DNA of 7,499 nt from positions 1-7,499 of the forward strand of contig JAQGPE010000163.1 of the NCBI GenBank assembly GCA_028293225.1. The letters run 5' to 3'. Shown piece after piece: positions 1 through 5,174 of this stretch. The position numbers and the translations under genes were made by a program. Source of the DNA: Akkermansiaceae bacterium (GTDB lineage Bacteria > Verrucomicrobiota > Verrucomicrobiia > Verrucomicrobiales > Akkermansiaceae). Below the pieces are notes generated by a model. The model did no database searches. It was not told the origin of the DNA and saw only the letters and a program-made list of their open reading frames with translations. Within the stretch, counting starts at the first letter, position 1; each line of letters begins with the position of its first letter.

Positions 1-478
1 GCATGATCCAGCCGCCGGAGAATTCACGGGCGGTGCGGTGAAAGTCGGTCTCCTTGTAGCCCAGGCCGGCCAGGATCTTCTTCGCCTTGGGCTCCAGCTG
101 GTAGCCGTTGAGGTGGTTGAACTGGTCCTGGGCATGGGCGTATTCCGGATCGTCCTGGGTGCCCTTGGCCTCGTGCTCCCGCATTGCCCGCAGGTAGCCG
201 ACCATTTCCGGGGTCACGCCCATGGCGATTTCCAGCACGGTTTCGTCGCCCGGGTCGCCGGACTCCTGGGCCAGGTAGCCGGTGATGGCGTATTCGTCGC
301 GCTCAATGGTGCCTTCGTCGAGTTCCTCTTCGCCAAGGATCATCCGGAACAGCGTCGACTTGCCGGCGCCGTTCGGACCGACCAGCGCCAGGCGTTCGCC
401 CCAGTTGATCGACATCTCCGCTTCCCGGAAAAGGGTGCGGCCGCCGAGCGTCTTCGAGAGCTTGTGGATCGTGATCAC
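1..478 (-). CDS. ABC-F family ATPase, N-terminal part (cut by window start)
   Basis: This is the first ABC domain of an ABC-F protein, a soluble family with two tandem ATPase domains and no membrane segments. Many members bind the ribosomal E site and regulate translation or protect against antibiotics. About 159 residues are visible. Walker A is GPNGAGKST at residues 34-42, a Q-loop lies in GYLAQES, and the signature SGGW falls at the window edge. The opening ITIHKLSKTLGGRTLF is typical for the family. The start is a GTG at 478: no in-frame ATG lies just upstream, and GTG gives the usual start of the first beta strand. No Shine-Dalgarno is visible. The second ATPase domain and the linker lie outside, so EttA, Uup, YbiT and resistance-type subfamilies cannot be told apart. 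It follows the SHD1 gene after 65 bp on the same strand and could be co-transcribed, although the functions look unrelated. Confidence 0.92.
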   Translation of the reverse strand, partial: MITIHKLSKTLGGRTLFREAEMSINWGERLALVGPNGAGKSTLFRMILGEEELDEGTIERDEYAITGYLAQESGDPGDETVLEIAMGVTPEMVGYLRAMREHEAKGTQDDPEYAHAQDQFNHLNGYQLEPKAKKILAGLGYKETDFHRTAREFSGGWIM

Positions 479-543
479 GCCGGGGATGTAAGGACCGGAC
501 GGGCCCGGGAAAAGAAAAGAAAACGCCGCGAGGGTCTAACGCC

Positions 544-1839
544 TCACTGGAAGGCGTCGCTTTCCAGGTACTTGAGCCAGGCGGCGTTCAGCGCGGCCGG
601 GTTCTCGAAGCCCAGAGCCTCGGCAAATTGCTGCGGATTCGGCGCCTTGCGCTTGTCCACGGCGTTCGCGAACAGCTTGTCCAGGCCGGGCCGGACCTTC
701 GGATCCTTCCGCATCCACTGGACGAGGCCGTAGCCCATGCCCAGATCGCGCGGAGCCGCCTCAGCGCCGCTGGTTTTCAGGAAGGCCTCGATGTCCGGCT
801 TCGCGCCGTTCTTGACCAGCTTCTTGGTCGCCACGGCCCAGCCCTTGCCGTTCTTGAAGCCCTCCACATCCGTGCCGGTGCTGCTGTAGTGGACCTCGGT
901 CTCGATCTTGCCGCAGATGCTGAACTCGCGCTGGTAGGAGAAGCACAGGTCGAAAAGCACGAAGCTGTAGTCCTCGTTGTCCAGGGTTTCGCTGCCGCCC
1001 TGCGCCTGGCGGAGCAGATCCTCGCAGAGGAAGTGGATGCGCTCCGGCCAGAGGCGCTTGAGATTTTCCGCCCCCTTCGTGTCGGTGCGGTACATCCGGC
1101 ACATCGGCGCGACGCCCCGCTTGGCGGCGAATCCTTTCTCCAGCTTGAAGCTGATGATATTGCCGCGGGTCATGTCGTTGTGACGGATGTAGCTCGACGA
1201 CGCGGAGGCATACCGGGAGTGCCAGGAATCGAGGATCTTCGCCTCGTCCTCGCCATCGGCCAGGGCGATCAGGAATTTCCCGCCATCGAAACCCTCGCCG
1301 AAGGAAGGCACGTCCTTCAGCAGATCCGACCATAGGCGCTCCGCGGCATCGAGATAGGCCAGGATCACCGGCGCCTTCACCTTCTCCGTCGCGGCGACGA
1401 CGAAACGCTCGGACTGGTAGGAGTTGTTCAGCGTGATGCTATCCAGGGAAAATCCACCCTCGATCGGTTTGAAAGACGCGGGGTCCACCTTGACCGTGGC
1501 GAAGTCTCCGGCTCCCGCCGCGGCGGCCACTGGCGCGGCCGGGGTGGTTTTGCCGCTGCCTCCCGCGGCGGCGGCGGGGCCGGACGGGAGGGAGGCCAGA
1601 TAGATCTGGTCACCGTCGGAGAGGGTGTTCTTCGGAATGGAAACCTCGCGGCCGTCGGCGCGCTTGATCCAGACCGTGTCCGGATCCTGGCGGACGAAAG
1701 CAGCGCTCACCGAGCGGCCTTTCGTGTCGGTCCAGTTACGGGCGGTCTCGGCATGGGCCGGGACCAGTGAAAAAGAGAGGCCGGCGAGAAACAGGAGAAC
1801 GGCGGCCGCCGGGGACCAGTGCGGAAGTCTGCGTGTCAT
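544..1839 (-). CDS. Exported SHD1-domain protein with degenerate peptidase-MA-like domain (copy A)
   Basis: The protein has 431 residues and unknown function. Residues 1-30 form a signal peptide: RR near the start, hydrophobic AAAVLLFLAGLSFSLV, then probable cleavage after AHA. Residues 34-82 are an SHD1 domain (RNWTDTKGRSV...DQIYLA). An Ala/Gly/Pro linker runs from about 85 to 112, and a domain of about 300 residues follows. That domain resembles the peptidase-MA/gluzincin layout: an FVVAATE strand, a SWHSRY segment, an IHFLCEDLL helix at 268-276 where HExxH would be expected, GKIETEV at 310-316 where the second zinc ligand would lie, and a C-terminal GYGLVQW...AAWLKYLESDAFQ. The metal-binding residues are not intact, so catalysis is doubtful; this fold assignment is inference. 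Cysteines are at 247, 272, 299 and 309. The ATG at 1839 was chosen because it gives a proper signal peptide; an earlier in-frame ATG at 1923 would add 28 unlike residues. The leader is CU-rich with no Shine-Dalgarno. It is a paralogue of the gene 108 bp upstream. Confidence 0.85.
   Translation of the reverse strand: MTRRLPHWSPAAAVLLFLAGLSFSLVPAHAETARNWTDTKGRSVSAAFVRQDPDTVWIKRADGREVSIPKNTLSDGDQIYLASLPSGPAAAAGGSGKTTPAAPVAAAAGAGDFATVKVDPASFKPIEGGFSLDSITLNNSYQSERFVVAATEKVKAPVILAYLDAAERLWSDLLKDVPSFGEGFDGGKFLIALADGEDEAKILDSWHSRYASASSSYIRHNDMTRGNIISFKLEKGFAAKRGVAPMCRMYRTDTKGAENLKRLWPERIHFLCEDLLRQAQGGSETLDNEDYSFVLFDLCFSYQREFSICGKIETEVHYSSTGTDVEGFKNGKGWAVATKKLVKNGAKPDIEAFLKTSGAEAAPRDLGMGYGLVQWMRKDPKVRPGLDKLFANAVDKRKAPNPQQFAEALGFENPAALNAAWLKYLESDAFQ
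1592..1757. repeat. Copy A of the duplicated SHD1-coding segment
   Basis: These 166 bp align without gaps to 2975-3140 and encode the SHD1 domain of the two paralogues. Divergence sits largely at third codon positions, as expected for an old duplication kept under protein-level selection. Confidence 0.8.
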
Positions 1840-1947
1840 GGAGTGGAGGAGGAGGAGTTGAACGGGGGAGTGACCGGGTTTTCTCTGCGCCGCTTGAAGG
1901 GGATGAACCGGCGGCAGCGGCATTCGTTCCGGAAATTCGCGGCCGAT

Positions 1948-3231
1948 TTACTGGAAGGCGTCGCTCTCGAGATATTTCAGCCAGGCGGCATTGAACGCTT
2001 CAGGAGAGTCATAACCGAGATTTGCGATGAACTCTTTCGGATCGCTGAAGATCCTTTTTCTCGTCAGGGCCGCATAGCTTTTGTCCAAGCCAGCGAGCCG
2101 GGCCGGGTCCTTGCGAATGAACTGGATCAGTCCGAAGCCGAAGCCCAGGTCGCGGGGCGCCGCCTTGGAGTCCAGCGTGTGGAGGAAGGCGTCGATGTCA
2201 GGCTTGCCGCCGTTCTTGAGCAGCTTCTTGGTCGCGGCGGCCCAGGCCTTGCCGTTCTTGAAGCCCTCCACCTCGGCGCCGCTCATGATCACCTCGGTCT
2301 CGATCTTGCCGCTGATCGCGAACTCCCGTTCGTACGAGTAGCAAAGGGTGATGATGCCGAAGGAGTAACCATCCGAGCCGTAGGGATCGCGGGCGCCCCA
2401 GTTGAGGATGTCGGAGACCAGGAAATGAACCCGCTTGCCCCAGTTCTTCTTCATGCTCTCGGCGGTCTTGGAATTCAGGCGGAACGTCCGGATCTGCGGG
2501 CAATAGCCGAGCTTTTCCGCCTCTGCCGGGTGGAGATCCAGGTAGCCGATGTTGCGCTCCGCCATCTTGGGATCGTGGAAGAGCAGCGGCTTTCCCGAAG
2601 CCGCGTAGTGGGAGTGCCAGGACTCTATCAGGCCGCCTTCGGCTTCGTTCTCATACAGGATGATCACCTTCTTGTGGTCCTCGAAGGCGGTCGCGATCGA
2701 GGGCAGCGCCGCGACGATATCCAGATAGGTGCGTTCCGCCGCCTCCGCATACATGCTCACCACCGCCGGCTTGGTCTTGTCGGAAGCCGCGATCACAAAG
2801 TGACCGGTCTCCAGGGTGTTCGGCAGGCTGAAGCCATCCAGAGCCAGGCCGCCGCCGTGGGGCTTGAAGAGGGTCGGGTCGACCTTGACGGTATTGAAAT
2901 CCGCGAGCCCGGACTTGGTGGCGCCGCCCGGCGCGGAGACCGCCCCGCCGGGGGTCGCGGGGCCGGTGGGCACCGAGGCGAGATAGATCTGGTCGGCATC
3001 GGAGAGCGTGTTCTTCGGCACCTCGACCTCCCTGCCGTCGCTGCGCTTGATCCAGACGTTGTCGGCATCCTGGCGGACGAAGACGGCGCTGACCGTGCGG
3101 CCCTTCGTATCGGTCCAGTCGCGGGCGGCCTCGGCATGGGCGGGAGAGAAATGAAGCGCGCCACCCGCCAGGGTCATCGCGAGGAGGAGATTCCGGAGCA
3201 AACGGGAGGGCGGAGTCACGTCCTTGAGCAT
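1948..3231 (-). CDS. Exported SHD1-domain protein with degenerate peptidase-MA-like domain (copy B)
   Basis: The protein has 427 residues and is a paralogue of copy A downstream; its function is unknown. Residues 1-33 are a signal peptide (RLLRNLLLAMTLAGGALHF core, probable cleavage after AHA). SHD1 spans 37-85 and is identical to copy A at 40 of 49 positions by eye. A short Gly/Pro/Ala linker follows (about 88-110), then the same C-terminal domain with ESWHSHYA at 203-210, VHFLVSDIL at 268-276, GKIETEV at 308-314 and the shared ending AAWLKYLESDAFQ. His269 is retained, but HExxH is absent. Only two cysteines remain in the mature part, C244 and C297, matching two of the four in copy A. The ATG at 3231 was chosen for the signal peptide; the open frame continues to 3678 but would overlap the divergent gene with unlikely sequence. 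GAGCGG about 11 bases upstream is a weak ribosome site. It is first of a possible three-gene minus-strand unit. Confidence 0.85.
   Translation of the reverse strand: MLKDVTPPSRLLRNLLLAMTLAGGALHFSPAHAEAARDWTDTKGRTVSAVFVRQDADNVWIKRSDGREVEVPKNTLSDADQIYLASVPTGPATPGGAVSAPGGATKSGLADFNTVKVDPTLFKPHGGGLALDGFSLPNTLETGHFVIAASDKTKPAVVSMYAEAAERTYLDIVAALPSIATAFEDHKKVIILYENEAEGGLIESWHSHYAASGKPLLFHDPKMAERNIGYLDLHPAEAEKLGYCPQIRTFRLNSKTAESMKKNWGKRVHFLVSDILNWGARDPYGSDGYSFGIITLCYSYEREFAISGKIETEVIMSGAEVEGFKNGKAWAAATKKLLKNGGKPDIDAFLHTLDSKAAPRDLGFGFGLIQFIRKDPARLAGLDKSYAALTRKRIFSDPKEFIANLGYDSPEAFNAAWLKYLESDAFQ
2975..3140. repeat. Copy B of the duplicated SHD1-coding segment
   Basis: Ungapped partner of 1592-1757, in direct orientation about 1.38 kb away. 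A second conserved block pairs 805-867 with 2209-2271 (59 of 63 bases identical by eye). Together they show that the two genes arose by tandem duplication. Confidence 0.8.
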
Positions 3232-3373
3232 CCAAAATCCGCTCAACTGCACAATCCGGAAAAACCGCCGGGATCCTATCTTTACACTCCATTGACATGA
3301 TGTGTGGGGCGCCGCGGTTTGACTTGGCCGCCCGGAGACGCTTGGCTGGTGAGGTGAAAGCCCCTCATTTTCC
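3232..3373. promoter_or_regulatory. Divergent intergenic region (SHD1 gene / serine hydrolase)
   Basis: These 142 bp lie between two outward-facing starts, so promoters for both directions must be here or overlap the coding ends. No convincing sigma-70 pair is visible. A TTGACA at 3292-3297 and a TTGACT at 3319-3324 face the hydrolase gene but have no AT-rich -10 at 16-18 bp. Toward the SHD1 gene, TAGGAT (minus strand, near 3273-3278) is a -10 candidate without a matching -35. The function is inferred from position only. Confidence 0.4.
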
Positions 3374-4417
3374 ATGACCTCGCGCCGCGATTTTCTCCGC
3401 CTGGGGGCCGCGGGCCTGTTCGCGCTGCCGGGATGCGCCGCCCTTTCCGGAGCTTCAGGAGACCGCTGGACCCGCAGCCAGTTGCAGCGGGCGGAAGAAA
3501 TCGCCAAGCGCAACGGCGGCAAGGGCTGGGCGGCGTGGAACGGGCGCTCCGAGGCCGCGGGCTGGCAGACTTCCGAACACAGCCAGGCGCTGAGCATCAC
3601 CAAGTCGCTCGGCGGACTGGCGGCGACACGCGCCTGCCAGGAAGGCTGGCTGCAGCCGGGCGAGCGGGTCGCCGACACGATTCACGAATGGAAAGGCGAC
3701 GCCCGCAAGCAGCGAATCACCGTGCTGATGCTGCTGCAACAGACGGCCGGGCTCGACCCCGCCGGGAGCGCTCTCTACCACGGAGTGATCGCCGATAAGG
3801 GTGCGGTGGCCGTTTCCCGCGCGGCGGTCGATGAGCCGGGCACGCAGTTCCGCTACGGACCGGTGTGCTGGGAAGTGCTGGCCGAGCTGCTGCAGCGCAA
3901 GCTCCAGGCCCGCGGCGAGACCCTGGAGTCCTTCCTGCATCGCGGCGTGATGCGGCCGGTCGGCCTGAGCAGCCCGAATTGGCGGGCGGACCGCAAGAAG
4001 CGCTTCTACCTCTCCACCGGAGCGGAGCTGACGGTCAGCGACCTGGGCCGGCTGGGACGAACTCTCGGCAAGCTGCTGCACGGCGAAAGCGTCGACGGCT
4101 TTGAGGCCGGTCATTTCGCGGAAATCAGCCGCATGTCCGGCGCGAACCCCATGTTCGGCGCGGGCATCTGGCGCAATGGCGGGGCCGCGCGGGCAGGGTC
4201 GGCAGTGATCGAGGTGGAGGCTGCGCTCGATCCGCCGCGCAGTCCGGGCTTCTGGCAGCAGTCCTGCCTTTCGAAGCGACAGCCCGCCAGCATGGCCGCG
4301 CTGATCGGATCCTCGGGCCGGCGGGTCTTCATCTGGCCGGATTCCGGACGGATTGTCGTACGCCTGGGGGTGTCCCCGGCATGGCAGGACCAACCATTTC
4401 TCAATGCTTTGGCGTGA
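3374..4417 (+). CDS. Tat-exported lipoprotein, serine beta-lactamase/PBP-fold hydrolase
   Basis: The protein has 347 residues and belongs to the serine hydrolase family of class C beta-lactamases, esterases and DD-peptidases. The N-terminus has a twin-arginine signal, SRRDFLRL at residues 3-10, followed by the lipobox LPGC with lipidation Cys21. It is therefore probably a folded, Tat-exported lipoprotein facing the periplasm. The nucleophile motif is SITK at 74-77 (Ser74, Lys77). ITVLMLLQQTAGL at 115-127 is the family's conserved helix. The second motif is Y161-G-P rather than Y-x-N. The third motif appears as GSSG in IGSSGRRVFIWP near the C-terminus rather than HxG or KTG. Substrate is unknown; peptidoglycan peptides, esters or amides are all possible, and antibiotic resistance cannot be claimed. 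The ATG at 3374 starts directly before the Tat motif. GAGGTG lies about 17 bases upstream, too far for a good ribosome site. It is divergent from the SHD1 pair. Confidence 0.87.
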   Translation: MTSRRDFLRLGAAGLFALPGCAALSGASGDRWTRSQLQRAEEIAKRNGGKGWAAWNGRSEAAGWQTSEHSQALSITKSLGGLAATRACQEGWLQPGERVADTIHEWKGDARKQRITVLMLLQQTAGLDPAGSALYHGVIADKGAVAVSRAAVDEPGTQFRYGPVCWEVLAELLQRKLQARGETLESFLHRGVMRPVGLSSPNWRADRKKRFYLSTGAELTVSDLGRLGRTLGKLLHGESVDGFEAGHFAEISRMSGANPMFGAGIWRNGGAARAGSAVIEVEAALDPPRSPGFWQQSCLSKRQPASMAALIGSSGRRVFIWPDSGRIVVRLGVSPAWQDQPFLNALA

Positions 4418-4419
4418 TT

Positions 4420-4441
4420 CTTTACCGTTCGGGAAGTTTTT
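4420..4441 (+). terminator. Weak possible intrinsic terminator of the hydrolase gene
   Basis: Just after the stop, CTTT and CC can pair with GG and GAAG around a GTTC loop, with one bulged A and one G-U pair. The run TTTTT (4437-4441) follows directly. The stem is short and imperfect. It overlaps an operator-like sequence, so either reading or both may hold. Confidence 0.35.
4423..4434. promoter_or_regulatory. Degenerate TetR operator-like site O1
   Basis: TACCGTTCGGGA matches the TACCG-NN-CGGTA pattern of the perfect site at 4452-4463 except at one position in the right arm. The two start 29 bp apart, a little under three helical turns. A role as a secondary operator is inferred. Confidence 0.4.
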
Positions 4442-4443
4442 CG

Positions 4444-4473
4444 TTGTAAGATACCGACCGGTAAACTAGTAAT
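4444..4473 (+). promoter_or_regulatory. Candidate tetR promoter
   Basis: TTGTAA (4444-4449) could be a -35 box and AGTAAT (4468-4473, 4 of 6 to consensus) a -10 box, with an 18-bp spacer. The operator O2 fills the spacer, the classic layout for autorepression. Transcription would then begin close to the GTG at 4480. The boxes are weak, so this is tentative. Confidence 0.4.
4452..4463. promoter_or_regulatory. Palindromic TetR operator O2
   Basis: TACCGACCGGTA has two perfect 5-bp arms (TACCG / CGGTA) around a 2-bp centre. It lies 17 bp before the tetR start. ACCGACCGGT-like palindromes are a familiar form of TetR-family operator (for example NemR-type boxes, from memory), so autorepression is the natural reading. 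Confidence 0.65.
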
Positions 4474-4479
4474 TCCGGC

Positions 4480-5094
4480 GTGGGACGAAAAAGCGACGCC
4501 AAAGAACGACTCCAGGATGCAGCTCTCGAGCTGATCTGGGAGCGCAGCTATGGCGTCGTGACCATTGACGCCATCTGCGAAAAGGCCGGCGTCAAGAAAG
4601 GCAGCTTCTACTACTTCTACGAATCGAAGGCCGATCTGGCGGTAGCAGCGCTCGAAGCCGACTGGCAGGCCAATGCCAAGCCGTGGTGGGACAATGTCTT
4701 CTCCGCCTCGGTGCCGCCGATGGAACGGATCCGCACGTTCCTGCAAATGACCCACGACAAGCAGGCGGTGATGCAGAAAGAGCACGGACAGATTCTCGGA
4801 TGCCCCTGCTTTTCAATCGGTTCGGAGATCTGCACGCAGAGCGAAGTGCTGCGCGCCACTGCCCAGGAGATCCTGCAGCGGCAGATCCGCTACTTCGAAA
4901 CCGCGATCCGCGACGCCCAGGCGCGCGGCGAAATCGGCGAGGGAGACCCCAACGCCAAGGCCAAGTGCCTGTATGCCCTTTTCGAAGGCAGTCTCGCCCA
5001 AGCGAGGATCCAGAACGATCTGGAATTCCTCCGGACGCTGCCTTCCAGCGCCATGGAAGTGCTGGGTGTGAGGAAGGATGCGACTGTCGCCTAG
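4480..5094 (+). CDS. TetR/AcrR-family transcriptional repressor
   Basis: The protein has 204 residues, a usual TetR length. The N-terminal helix-turn-helix covers about residues 8-53, with the recognition region GVKKGSFYYFYESKADL at 37-53. The remainder is the ligand-binding and dimerisation domain. It contains GCPCFSIGSE at 107-116 with Cys108 and Cys110, plus Cys118; a Cys in this GC-x-x segment is characteristic of a TetR subgroup that includes the electrophile/HOCl sensor NemR. The start is GTG at 4480: an in-frame stop lies at 4462-4464 and no other start fits, while MGRKSDAKERL is a typical beginning. No Shine-Dalgarno is present, and the message may be leaderless. The RND pump genes begin 80 bp downstream on the same strand, so it is presumably their local repressor, released by a pump substrate or reactive compound. 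The inducer is unknown. Confidence 0.95.
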   Translation: MGRKSDAKERLQDAALELIWERSYGVVTIDAICEKAGVKKGSFYYFYESKADLAVAALEADWQANAKPWWDNVFSASVPPMERIRTFLQMTHDKQAVMQKEHGQILGCPCFSIGSEICTQSEVLRATAQEILQRQIRYFETAIRDAQARGEIGEGDPNAKAKCLYALFEGSLAQARIQNDLEFLRTLPSSAMEVLGVRKDATVA

Positions 5095-5125
5095 CCCGCG
5101 GTCTCCCTTTTTTTGCCCTCAGTTT

Positions 5126-5143
5126 GTTTACCATTTAGTCAAC
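5126..5143. promoter_or_regulatory. Candidate operator O3 upstream of the efflux genes
   Basis: GTTTACCATTTAGTCAAC is an imperfect inverted repeat, GTTnAC-N6-GTnAAC, 31 bp before the adaptor start. It shares GTTTACC with the reverse complement of the region around O2 (4450-4466). It could let the TetR protein control the pump separately from its own gene. No strong sigma-70 boxes are visible beside it. Confidence 0.5.
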
Positions 5144-5174
5144 TACTCAAACTCCTCTTCTCCTTCTCACGATC

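Noticed and set aside
479..543. Terminator between SHD1 copy A and the ABC-F gene
   Set aside because: There is a T-rich tract (TTTTCTTTTCTTTTC on the minus strand), but no stable stem before it.
1841..1860. Strong plus-strand GGAGGAGGAG as a ribosome-binding site
   Set aside because: No real plus-strand gene follows; it is the complement of the CU-rich leader of SHD1 copy A.
1840..1923. Longer N-terminus for SHD1 copy A starting at 1923
   Set aside because: The added 28 residues have no counterpart in copy B and would push the signal peptide inward.
3292..3297. Perfect TTGACA as -35 box for the hydrolase gene
   Set aside because: The sequence 16-18 bp downstream is GC-rich (around CGGTTT), with no usable -10 box.
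1819..3300. A 493-codon plus-strand open frame antisense to SHD1 copy B and the 5' part of copy A
   Set aside because: It has no recognisable domain and lies opposite a gene with signal peptide, SHD1 and a paralogue. Long antisense frames are expected in GC-rich DNA.
3232..3678. Longer N-terminus for SHD1 copy B starting at 3678
   Set aside because: It would bury the signal peptide behind 149 residues of unlike sequence and overlap the divergent hydrolase gene.
3455..4393. A 312-codon minus-strand open frame opposite the serine hydrolase
   Set aside because: The plus strand has Tat signal, lipobox and SxxK in order; the antisense frame has no family features.
5108..5114. T7 run after tetR as an intrinsic terminator
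   Set aside because: The only nearby stem (GCGA-CTG-TCGC near 5080-5090) is 4 bp and about 18 bases away, so it does not form a terminator with the T-run.
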